Of a stretch of 64,000 nucleotides of DNA, positions 36,937-44,370 are shown one piece after another. This DNA is from Desulfobacter latus. Its GTDB lineage: Bacteria > Desulfobacterota > Desulfobacteria > Desulfobacterales > Desulfobacteraceae. The notes below the pieces were generated by a model that saw only the letters and a program-made list of their open reading frames with translations, was not told the DNA's origin and searched no databases. Location of the stretch: assembly GCF_013389365.1 (NCBI RefSeq), contig NZ_JACADJ010000010.1, positions 1 through 64,000 on the forward strand, given 5' to 3'. A program made the translations under genes and the position numbers. Each line of letters begins with the position of its first letter. Positions within the stretch are counted from its first letter, which is position 1.

Positions 36937-37172
36937 GTCAACTACCCCTCGGCTAAAGACCGAGGGGCTTGAAAAAGCCCCAAAGTTGACCAGTCTAAGT
37001 GCTTCGAACACTACGTTAGATCGGAAACAGGTACCCTGGGGTGCTCGCCAGCTCCAGGTTCTACGGCAAGTGGTTAAACAGGTCTAAGGGGTTAAACCGG
37101 TGCTGCTTGCGCCAAACCCGGTCATAACATTGACGCGGCAAACATTACCTTGGAAACAAGAGGATTTTAAAA
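36937..37172 (+). ncRNA. omega RNA (HEARO) of IscB
   Basis: About 235 structured bases end at the iscB start. A first stem GTCAACT (36937-36943) pairs with AGTTGAC (36984-36990) around the left-end hairpin. A competing hairpin, GGGGCTT with AAGCCCC (36964-36981), shares its bases with the left-end hairpin. Further in is the HEARO-type core around TACCCTGGGGTGCTCGCCAG at about 37030-37050. The guide would be the roughly 16-20 bases directly upstream, about 36917-36936, outside the element. The boundaries are inferred by analogy with known omega RNAs. Confidence 0.75.
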
Positions 37173-38465
37173 TTGAGTGTATTTGTTCTGGATACAAACA
37201 AAAAGCCGCAGAATCCGGTGCATCCGGCAAAGGCAAGACTGCTTTTGACAGAAGGGAAAGCCGCGGTTTTCAGACAGTTCCCCTTCACGATCATTTTGAA
37301 AGAGACCGTTTTGGACGTGGCATCAAACCCATTGCGGATCAAGATTGATCCGGGCAGTAGAGAGACCGGAATTGCCGTGATTAACGACGATTCCGGAGAG
37401 ATTATTTTTGCCATGGAACTGAGACATCGAGGCCAACAGATCAAAAATAATCTGGAATCAAGACGAGCCATCAGAAGATCCCGGAGAAACCGGAAAACGC
37501 GATACCGGAAGCCGCGCTTTGATAACCGGACCAGGGCGGAAGGATGGTTGCCGCCTTCATTAAAAAGCCGGGTTCACAATATCGAAACCTGGGTCAACCG
37601 GTTGTGCCGGTTTTGCAATATTCAGGCAATTTCAATGGAGTTGGTTCGGTTTGACATGCAGAAAATACAGAATCCCGAAATATCAGGTGTTGAGTATCAG
37701 CAGGGGGAACTCATGGGCTATGAGGTACGGGAATACCTTCTGGAAAAATGGGACAGAACGTGTGCCTACTGCGGAAAAACAGATATCCCATTGGAGATTG
37801 AACATATCGTGCCGAGATCGAAAGGCGGGTCCAACAGAGTCAGTAATCTGACACTGGCCTGTACGGCGTGCAACAGGAAGAAGGGGAACAAGCCCCTAGA
37901 ACAGTTCCTTTCAAGGAAACCGGGACTGTTGAAGCGAATTCAAAAGCAGTCCAAAGTGCCGCTCAAGGATGCGGGCGCCGTCAACACGACCCGATGGGAC
38001 TTGTTCCGTACCTTGAAAAAAACCGGACTGCCGGTTGAAACAGGCTCCGGCGGTTTGACAAAATTCAACCGGACGACCAGGGGACTTCACAAAACGCATT
38101 GGCTCGATGCCGCCTGTGTCGGGAAAAGCACACCTGAAAAGATTTTTCAGATCGATAAGGCCGTGTTGATTGTAAAGGCAGACGGTCATGGCTCAAGACA
38201 GATGTGCAGGGTAAACAAGTTCGGATTCCCCCGGACAACAGCAAAGTCAACTGAGAAAAAAGTCAAAGGGTTTCAGACGGGCGACATCGTCAAGGCCGTT
38301 GTCACTTCCGGCAAAAAGGTTGGAACGTACACCGGGCGCGTCGCTGTCAGAAAAAGCGGTTCGTTTAACATTAAAACAGTGGACAAAACAGTACAGGGCA
38401 TTAGCTGGAAATACTGCAGGCTGCTTCATGCATCTGACGGTTATTCTTACAATACGACGTGTTAA
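37173..38465 (+). CDS. iscB: IscB RNA-guided HNH/RuvC endonuclease
   Basis: A 430-residue IscB, the compact relative of Cas9 that uses an omega RNA to cleave DNA. The N-terminal PLMP domain (PVHPAKARLLLTEGKAAV) is followed by RuvC-I with Asp59 (IKIDPGSRETG), an Arg-rich bridge helix (ESRRAIRRSRRNRKTRYRK), RuvC-II with Glu156 (SMELVRF), the HNH domain (Cys197, Cys200, His211 in LEIEHIVPRSKGG, then CTACNRKKGN) and RuvC-III with His309 and Asp312 (HWLDAAC). All catalytic residues are present, so it is predicted active. The start is TTG 37173 with GAGG upstream. The C-terminal region (about 345-430) would be the TAM-interacting part. Confidence 0.92.
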   Translation: MSVFVLDTNKKPQNPVHPAKARLLLTEGKAAVFRQFPFTIILKETVLDVASNPLRIKIDPGSRETGIAVINDDSGEIIFAMELRHRGQQIKNNLESRRAIRRSRRNRKTRYRKPRFDNRTRAEGWLPPSLKSRVHNIETWVNRLCRFCNIQAISMELVRFDMQKIQNPEISGVEYQQGELMGYEVREYLLEKWDRTCAYCGKTDIPLEIEHIVPRSKGGSNRVSNLTLACTACNRKKGNKPLEQFLSRKPGLLKRIQKQSKVPLKDAGAVNTTRWDLFRTLKKTGLPVETGSGGLTKFNRTTRGLHKTHWLDAACVGKSTPEKIFQIDKAVLIVKADGHGSRQMCRVNKFGFPRTTAKSTEKKVKGFQTGDIVKAVVTSGKKVGTYTGRVAVRKSGSFNIKTVDKTVQGISWKYCRLLHASDGYSYNTTC

Positions 38466-38551
38466 GGTCCGGTGCCTGGGCTACTATCTTAATTATAAGG
38501 AGGACGGCCCTCCCCTGAGCTAAAGACTCAGGGGTTTCCTTGCCGCATTTT

Positions 38552-39853
38552 ATGAACAAAATTCATGTCTGCGTTCAGACCTTGCTGTTACTGGTTTTCG
38601 AATTTTCTGCACAAGGCATCTGCGAGCCGTCATACACGCTGAAGCAGTTGTGCCGAATGGCCAATGAAAATGCGGAAACCATCCAGATTGCCAGGGAACA
38701 GACCTATATTGCAAAGCAGGAGAAAAAGCGGGCCCAGTCTGTGCTTATTCCGTCAGCTACGCTATACGGCAGTTACCTGAATTATAAAAACGACGATTAT
38801 TATATCCCTGATGTCAATACGTTCGGCGGCAAACTTACCCAGTCATTTACCCTGAACGGCAGGGAACTCATCGCCTATGATGTGAGTAAAAAAGGCATTG
38901 AAAAGGCAAATTTTTCAGAACAGGCTATTCGAAGCGATTATATTTTCCAGGTGGCCCAGGTCTATATCCAGGCGGTGAATTTAAAACGACTGGTCGGGGT
39001 GGCGGATGCCGAAGTTGACCGCTTGAACACATACAGGGACTCGGTGAATGAAAAACTCACTGTGGGCAGTGTGACAAGAACGGCCCTGTACCGGGCCCAG
39101 GCGGAATTATCAAAGGCTAAAACCAATCAGATTGTGGCACGCAATAATGTTCAAAGCGCCAAAGCCGATATTGTCAGGCTCACCGGCATTGAAGACAAAT
39201 TTTCCTTTGCATCAGTGGATATCAAAAACATTAAACAATTTTCAGTTACGTTTGAAGAGATAAAGTCCCACGCCCTTGAAAACCGTTATGAAATCAAGGA
39301 AGCCTCAAAAGAGGTTGAAATTGCCCAACGGACCATTGCCTATGAGACGGGTGAATACTGGCCCCGCATTGAGCTTGAAGGCGGCTACCGGGAAAAGGAC
39401 ATCACCTATGATGCAGGAACCGGCACCCAAAGCGGATATGATACCGAAGAGGCATATATCCAGGCCCAACTTGTTTTTACCCTGTATGACGGCGGATTAC
39501 GAAGGGCCCAGGTCCAACAAGCCCAAGCCAGGCAACGCCAGGCAACCAAGGTCCTGGCAGATGAAAAGAAGGCGGTAATCCTTGAAGCAAAGCAGTCTTT
39601 TCTGGAATTTAATACCGCAAAAGCCACCCTGATCAATCTTGCAGACGAAGTCAAATCAGCCGAAGAAAATTATAATGCGGTTCAAATGCAGTTTAAATAC
39701 GGCATGGCTGACAGTATTGATATCATGGATGCCAATACATTGCTTGTAGATGCCCAGCGGCGCATATCCAATGCCCGTTCCTCCTTATATCTGTCCATAT
39801 TGAAAATTATTTATACTCAAGGGGATATCCTATCCTACTTTTTAAACAAATAA
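38552..39853 (+). CDS. TolC-like outer-membrane efflux protein
   Basis: A 433-residue outer-membrane factor. A signal peptide (VQTLLLLVFEFSAQGIC) precedes two related halves of helical coiled coil (TYIAKQEKKRAQSVLIPSAT and TLINLADEVKSAEENYNAVQ) and strands (ARIELEGGYRE-type), as in TolC/OEP proteins. It forms the exit duct of type I secretion or drug efflux; no partner inner-membrane genes are adjacent. ATG 38552 lies about 18 bases after the right-end hairpin of the IscB element and lacks a Shine-Dalgarno sequence, so the insertion may have replaced its native leader. A strong terminator follows. Confidence 0.88.
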   Translation: MNKIHVCVQTLLLLVFEFSAQGICEPSYTLKQLCRMANENAETIQIAREQTYIAKQEKKRAQSVLIPSATLYGSYLNYKNDDYYIPDVNTFGGKLTQSFTLNGRELIAYDVSKKGIEKANFSEQAIRSDYIFQVAQVYIQAVNLKRLVGVADAEVDRLNTYRDSVNEKLTVGSVTRTALYRAQAELSKAKTNQIVARNNVQSAKADIVRLTGIEDKFSFASVDIKNIKQFSVTFEEIKSHALENRYEIKEASKEVEIAQRTIAYETGEYWPRIELEGGYREKDITYDAGTGTQSGYDTEEAYIQAQLVFTLYDGGLRRAQVQQAQARQRQATKVLADEKKAVILEAKQSFLEFNTAKATLINLADEVKSAEENYNAVQMQFKYGMADSIDIMDANTLLVDAQRRISNARSSLYLSILKIIYTQGDILSYFLNK

Positions 39854-39861
39854 TCGAGTAT

Positions 39862-39908
39862 AAAATCCCGAGCGGTATGTTTTATCAAAACATGCCGCTC
39901 GGGATTTT
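39862..39908. terminator. bidirectional terminator between tolC-like and thioesterase genes
   Basis: A long, almost perfect inverted repeat: AAAATCCCGAGCGG... paired with ...CCGCTCGGGATTTT around an ATGTTTT-ATCA-AAAACAT core, with T-runs on both sides. It serves two convergent genes. Confidence 0.92.
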
Positions 39909-39924
39909 CTTTCATACAAAAATT

Positions 39925-40308
39925 TTAATCAAGAACATGTTTCTCCAGTATAAAACAGGAAAAATCGCCTTTGAAAACCACGTCATCTTCACGCTTAACC
40001 GTAACGCTGACCATCTGCTTTTTACCTGATGCAGATGTTACAGTGGCTTCGGCATAGACAGATTCTCCTGCTTTGACAGGTTTCAGGAACTTAACATCTG
40101 CCCCGCCAAGCACAACATTGGGGTGATTCACCGCAAGCATGGCCGCATAATCGGCAAGTCCGAAAATAAATCCGCCATGCACCAGCCCTGAATCATCTGC
40201 CGCCATTCTGGAGGTCGTCGTATATTCCACACGGCTTTTGCCGTTTTCCACCATGACCGGCGTGCCGCACAATTCATTGTCTATCAATTGATGGGTAATT
40301 ATGTTCAT
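39925..40308 (-). CDS. hotdog-fold thioesterase (PaaI family)
   Basis: A 127-residue single hotdog domain. The signature is DSGLVHGGFIFGLADYAAMLA, where the helix after GGF carries the catalytic acidic residue of PaaI-like thioesterases, and VKFLKPVKAGESVYAEATV is the second conserved strand pair. It hydrolyses acyl-CoA thioesters; the substrate is unknown. AAAGGAG stands before ATG 40308. It is the distal gene after aroK on the same strand. Confidence 0.82.
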   Translation of the reverse strand: MNIITHQLIDNELCGTPVMVENGKSRVEYTTTSRMAADDSGLVHGGFIFGLADYAAMLAVNHPNVVLGGADVKFLKPVKAGESVYAEATVTSASGKKQMVSVTVKREDDVVFKGDFSCFILEKHVLD

Positions 40309-40329
40309 TAAAAATTCTCCTTTGCAAAC

Positions 40330-40869
40330 TTATGAAATTTCGATTGGACTCCCTGGATATAGTTCGTCCTTGATTTGGTGCGCAGCTGCTTTCGGGGTAT
40401 ATTCTTCCGTATTAATGGATATACAGGCAAGAGAATGGTACAATGGCGTTCTGATTTCAAGCATTTTTTCTGTTTCAAGGGCAAGACCGTCACAGGTAAG
40501 ATCCGGTCTTTGCTCGGTGCTGTTTTCATCTTTGCGGATTCTGTCTGTCAGAACAGATGCTGTGGCATAAAGATATACAACAACGCCGTTCTTTGTTAAA
40601 AATGTTCTATTTTGTTCTGCAAGGATGATCCCCCCGCCTGTTGCGATAACAGGCGCGTCGCTTAAATCCAGACGCATAAGCGTTTCCGTTTCTTTTGCCC
40701 TGAAATAGGACCAGCCGTACCGGGCGACCATCTGTGCAATGGTGGTGCCGTAAGTTGATTCCAGAACCAGATCCGTATCCAGAAACCTTTTCTTCAAAAG
40801 ATCGGCAAGATACTTTCCAGTACTGGTTTTGCCGGTACACCGGTATCCGATAAGAAAAATGGGGCCCAT
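40330..40869 (-). CDS. aroK: shikimate kinase
   Basis: A 179-residue P-loop kinase converting shikimate to shikimate 3-phosphate. Walker A is GYRCTGKT (8-15), the shikimate-binding residues are in FLDTDLVLES and FRAKETETL, and VIATGGGIIL is family-typical. It stands 12 bases after aroA in the pheA-aroE-aroA-aroK operon, with AAGGAG before its ATG. Confidence 0.93.
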   Translation of the reverse strand: MGPIFLIGYRCTGKTSTGKYLADLLKKRFLDTDLVLESTYGTTIAQMVARYGWSYFRAKETETLMRLDLSDAPVIATGGGIILAEQNRTFLTKNGVVVYLYATASVLTDRIRKDENSTEQRPDLTCDGLALETEKMLEIRTPLYHSLACISINTEEYTPKAAAHQIKDELYPGSPIEIS

Positions 40870-40881
40870 GGGGTCTCCTTT

Positions 40882-42138
40882 TTACAGGGCGTCAAAAAGC
40901 TGCCAGAATGTGGGAAACGATTTTTCCACGCACCCGGGATTTTCAATCTGAATACCGTCCACCCGAAGGCCTGTAACGGCAAAGGCCATGGCAATGCGAT
41001 GATCGTTAAACGTTTCTATGACTGCGCCGTGGGGTGTGCCGCCTGTAATTTCCATGAAATCGGGTCCCTGCACCGCCTTAATTCCCATTTTGGTGAGCTG
41101 GGAACAAACCGCATCAATACGGTCACACTCCTTGATCCGAAGATGACCGATATTGGTAATCCGGGTGGTGCCCTGGGCAAAGGCGGCTGTTACAGCCACA
41201 GCAGGTACGGCATCCGGGGTATCGGACATATCCACATCCACACCATATAAGGCCTGGCCTTTTACCCGCAGGACCCGGCCGTCATGATTTACTGAACAGC
41301 CCATCTTTTCAAATATATATGCCTGTTTCAAATCGCCCTGCAAAGAGGCTGTGCCGATATTATCCACGCCGATATCCGCACCTGTCACAGCACCTGCCGC
41401 CCAAAAATAACCGGCATTGGACAGATCCGGCTCCACGGATCGGGTTCCGGCGGCGTAGGTCTGGCCCCCCGGAACCTCGTAGCAGGTATCGGATATCCGG
41501 AAGGCATTGACCCCGAACTGCTTCATCACATCCAAAGTTAAATCAATATACGGTTGAGACACGGCAGGCCCTGTCAGATCAATCACAAGGCCCTGGTCAA
41601 AAAACGCCCCGGCCATGAGCAGGGCAGACAGGTACTGGCTTGACCGGGAGCAGTCAAGCAGCGTATGCCCCCCTGCCCTGTCACCACCCTGAATTAGCAC
41701 CGGCGGTGTTCCTTCATTGTTATCGGAGTCGGCACTGATCCGGATACGACCCAGGGCATCTAAAAGCTCTCCCATGGGGCGTTGACGCATGCGCTCATCC
41801 CCGGTCAGGGTATATGGGGTACTGCCAAGGGCGGCAATGCCTGCTAAAAGGCGCATGGACGTGCCTGAATTACCAAGATGGATGGGATCCGGCCAGGGTT
41901 TTGGCCGTCCGCCGAAACCTGTGACCGACAATACCCCGTCTTGTCTGGTTTTAATTTGAGCCCCCATGCACGCCAGGGTTTTACGGGTAAGCGAAATATC
42001 CTCGCTGTCCAGGATATTATAAATTTCAGATGTGCCGTCAGCCAGGGCTGCACAAATCAGCATCCTGTGTGAAATGCTCTTGGAGCCCGGGATGTTGACC
42101 ACCTGGTCCTGGATATTTCTGGAAATTACCTGCTTCAT
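40882..42138 (-). CDS. aroA: EPSP synthase (3-phosphoshikimate 1-carboxyvinyltransferase)
   Basis: A 418-residue enzyme joining phosphoenolpyruvate to shikimate 3-phosphate. Motifs include PGSKSISHRMLICAALA, LGNSGTSMRLLAGIAA, GDERMRQRPMGELLDAL, the SRSSQYLSALLMAG region and EDIS near the start; the C-terminal FNDHRIAMAFAVTGL is typical. Its ATG overlaps the aroE stop by four bases. Confidence 0.95.
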   Translation of the reverse strand: MKQVISRNIQDQVVNIPGSKSISHRMLICAALADGTSEIYNILDSEDISLTRKTLACMGAQIKTRQDGVLSVTGFGGRPKPWPDPIHLGNSGTSMRLLAGIAALGSTPYTLTGDERMRQRPMGELLDALGRIRISADSDNNEGTPPVLIQGGDRAGGHTLLDCSRSSQYLSALLMAGAFFDQGLVIDLTGPAVSQPYIDLTLDVMKQFGVNAFRISDTCYEVPGGQTYAAGTRSVEPDLSNAGYFWAAGAVTGADIGVDNIGTASLQGDLKQAYIFEKMGCSVNHDGRVLRVKGQALYGVDVDMSDTPDAVPAVAVTAAFAQGTTRITNIGHLRIKECDRIDAVCSQLTKMGIKAVQGPDFMEITGGTPHGAVIETFNDHRIAMAFAVTGLRVDGIQIENPGCVEKSFPTFWQLFDAL

Positions 42139-42950
42139 GGAATTCTCCTTTTATCATTAATAACGATGTTCCGCATCAGGTCCGTATCAGGGATGATGCC
42201 TGTCCATAATTCAAACTGGGCCGCAGCCTGAGCAATGAACATGGACAGGCCGTCAATGGTTGTGCAGCCCTTTTGTTCCGCCGCTTCAAGCAAGGCGGTT
42301 TTCAACGGAGTATACACCACATCCATCACCACCATGTCAGATGTTAATGCGTCCGGCGGAAAGCTTATTTTATCCGCTTTGGGTGCCATGCCGATGCTTG
42401 TGGTGTTGATGACCACATCTGCCTGGATGGTTGCCATCTCGTCGGCAGGAATAAACCGTGCGTTAATCCTTTCAGCAAGGGCCAACCCTTTTTGTTCCGT
42501 TCGATTGGTAATGATGATATCCCCATTTTGGGCTGCAATACCGTGGGCCACAGCCCGGGCGGCGCCGCCGGCACCCACAATGCAGACGGTTTTCCCTGAA
42601 ATGCCAAAGGGAACAAGGGGGGCAACAGCGGCCTGACAATCGGTATTATAGCCTTTTAACACGCCGTCTTCATTAACGATGGTGTTTACGGCACCAATGG
42701 CCCGGGCTAGGGGGTCGATCCAATCAATATGTGCCATAATGGATTCTTTGAAAGGAATGGTCACGGAAGCGCCCTGGATACCCAGCGTGCGCACAGCCTG
42801 TACCGCTTTGGCTGCATCCTGCACCTCAAAGGCCAGATAAACGGCATTGATGCCCTTATCTTTAAACGCCTCATTATGAATTAAAGGACCTTTAGAGTGT
42901 CTGACAGGATTGCCGAATACACAATATAACCGGGTAGCAGCATCAATCAT
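42135..42950 (-). CDS. aroE: shikimate dehydrogenase
   Basis: A 271-residue NADP-dependent enzyme reducing 3-dehydroshikimate. Substrate-binding FGNPVRHSKGPLIHNEAF and VTIPFKESIM (catalytic Lys), the nucleotide-binding VCIVGAGGAARAVAHGI with NRTEQK as basic NADP contact, and MVVMDVVYTPLKTALLEAA are all intact. It overlaps pheA by eight bases and aroA by four. Confidence 0.95.
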   Translation of the reverse strand: MIDAATRLYCVFGNPVRHSKGPLIHNEAFKDKGINAVYLAFEVQDAAKAVQAVRTLGIQGASVTIPFKESIMAHIDWIDPLARAIGAVNTIVNEDGVLKGYNTDCQAAVAPLVPFGISGKTVCIVGAGGAARAVAHGIAAQNGDIIITNRTEQKGLALAERINARFIPADEMATIQADVVINTTSIGMAPKADKISFPPDALTSDMVVMDVVYTPLKTALLEAAEQKGCTTIDGLSMFIAQAAAQFELWTGIIPDTDLMRNIVINDKRRIP

Positions 42951-44088
42951 TTTGTAATATTTCCTGTTTTTCCAAAATCGGGTATGACCCCAGCACCTTT
43001 AAATACAAGGCCTGGGTTCGAATCTGTTCAATGGTTTGAAATACAATTTCATCCTGGATGTGTCCTTCAATGTCCATAAAAAAATGATAGCTCCAGTTAT
43101 AGTGGCGCGTGGGCCTGGATTCAAGTTTAACCATGTTCAGGCCGGCTCGGTTTACCGGCGAAAGCGCTCTGAAAAGAGCGCCTGGTGTATGATTTGTGGC
43201 AAACATGACAGAGGTTTTATCATGTCCTGTTCTTTCCGGACGATCTCCCCCAATCACAAGAAACCGCGTAATGTTGCCGACATGATCCTGTATTTGTGAT
43301 GCCACCGGCAGCAAGTTATAAAAATGAGCCGCTTTGCCCGATGCAATGGCGGCAATCTGTTCATCCTTTGAGGCCATAAGTGCCGCATTTGATGTGGAGG
43401 TGGTCTCCATGACTATGGCATGGGGCAGATGTTTCTTCAACCAGTTTTTGCACTGCGCAATGGCTTGCGGATGTGAGTAAACGGTTTTAACGTCTTTGAG
43501 TTCCCCTGTAATTGACAACAGATCATGGGACACGGATTCATAGTGCTCTGCCGTAATATAGGTATCAAATTCGGCAAACAGATCAAGGGTATAGTTAACA
43601 GCCCCTTCAATGGAATTTTCAACGGGAACAATACCATAATCAAGCTCCTTTCGTTTAATATTGTTAAAAATATCAAAAAAACCGGGTTGTTCTACAAATT
43701 CGCCGCAGTGTCTGAAATAATGAAGGGCTGCTATATGAGAATGGCTGGCAACAGGCCCCAGGTAACCAATGGTTTTCGGTTTCTGGATTTCCCTTGTGGC
43801 CGTGATGATCACATTGAAAATATACTGGATCAGACTTTCATCGGCAGGGCCGGGATTCATCCGGGAAAGCCGCTCAATCACCATGCGTTCCCGGGTCCGG
43901 TCCAGAATCTGACCGCCTTTTTGTTTTTTAATCGCCCCGACTTTCTTACCGATCTCAAGGCGTTGGTTAATCAGTTCAAGAATGCACTCATCAATGCGGT
44001 CAATTTCCCCACGAAGCGGAGACAGAGAGGACGTCTCGCCCCCGGTTTGTTCTTGATTATCTTTTTCCTTGATCTCACGGTCTGTCAT
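42943..44088 (-). CDS. pheA: bifunctional chorismate mutase/prephenate dehydratase
   Basis: A 381-residue P-protein making phenylpyruvate. Residues about 25-100 are an AroQ chorismate mutase (LRGEIDRIDECILELINQRL, VGAIKK). About 105-285 are the dehydratase (TIGYLGPVASHSHIAALHYF, VPVENSIEGAVNYTLDLF, and TSTSNAALMASKD). The last 90 are an ACT domain with the phenylalanine-binding KLESRPTR. Feedback inhibition by phenylalanine is expected. ATG 44088 has AAGGA eight bases upstream. The transcript begins with a leader peptide and attenuator, so it is also controlled by charging of tRNA-Phe. Confidence 0.96.
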   Translation of the reverse strand: MTDREIKEKDNQEQTGGETSSLSPLRGEIDRIDECILELINQRLEIGKKVGAIKKQKGGQILDRTRERMVIERLSRMNPGPADESLIQYIFNVIITATREIQKPKTIGYLGPVASHSHIAALHYFRHCGEFVEQPGFFDIFNNIKRKELDYGIVPVENSIEGAVNYTLDLFAEFDTYITAEHYESVSHDLLSITGELKDVKTVYSHPQAIAQCKNWLKKHLPHAIVMETTSTSNAALMASKDEQIAAIASGKAAHFYNLLPVASQIQDHVGNITRFLVIGGDRPERTGHDKTSVMFATNHTPGALFRALSPVNRAGLNMVKLESRPTRHYNWSYHFFMDIEGHIQDEIVFQTIEQIRTQALYLKVLGSYPILEKQEILQND

Positions 44089-44120
44089 GTTAATTTCCTT
44101 TTTTATAATCGGCTTTAAAT

Positions 44121-44159
44121 AAAAAAAAACCGCCTCAGGCCTTGCCTGCTGCGGTTTTA
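44121..44159 (-). terminator. attenuator terminator of the pheA operon
   Basis: Minus strand: AAAACCGC, then an inner CAGGC-AAG-GCCTG hairpin, then GCGGTTTT followed by a T run. It lies between the leader peptide and pheA. An upstream CCTGCCTG near the leader stop can pair with CAGGC-A-AGG of the terminator arm, forming the antiterminator. Confidence 0.9.
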
Positions 44160-44186
44160 GTGATTTTAGTTAAATTTATGGGAAAA

Positions 44187-44264
44187 TCAGTAGTCCACAG
44201 GCAGGTTGTCCTTTCTATAAAATCGAGTGCTAAAGTAAACGTTTTTGCTGAAGCTAAAGATCAT
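44187..44264 (-). CDS. pheL: phenylalanine-rich leader peptide of pheA
   Basis: A 25-codon ORF, 98 bases before pheA, beginning MIFSFSKNVYFSTRFY. It has Phe at 3, 5, 11 and 15 and Tyr at 10, 16 and 25. A sequence AAGGA lies about 12 bases before ATG 44264. Stalling of the ribosome on the Phe codons when phenylalanyl-tRNA is scarce would free the antiterminator and allow pheA-aroE-aroA-aroK transcription. The peptide has no other known function. Confidence 0.85.
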   Translation of the reverse strand: MIFSFSKNVYFSTRFYRKDNLPVDY

Positions 44265-44370
44265 TGAACTATTTTTTTCCTTATATTTTTTAAAAACCAT
44301 ATACGTTGGATTTGTTTCTGTCAATAGATTCAAACGCAATCAGACACAAGTTTTGATATTATCCCGTAAA

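Larger units (their letters stand above)
36937..38540 (+). mobile_element. IS200/IS605-like element carrying iscB, without tnpA
   Basis: Bounded by two hairpins with identical loops: left CCCCTCGG-CTAAAGA-CCGAGGGG (36945-36967) and right CCCCTGAG-CTAAAGA-CTCAGGGG (38512-38534). Subterminal hairpins of this kind are the recognition sites of Y1 transposases. Inside are only the omega RNA and iscB, so the element is non-autonomous. Outer limits are approximate because no target duplication is made by this class. Confidence 0.75.
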
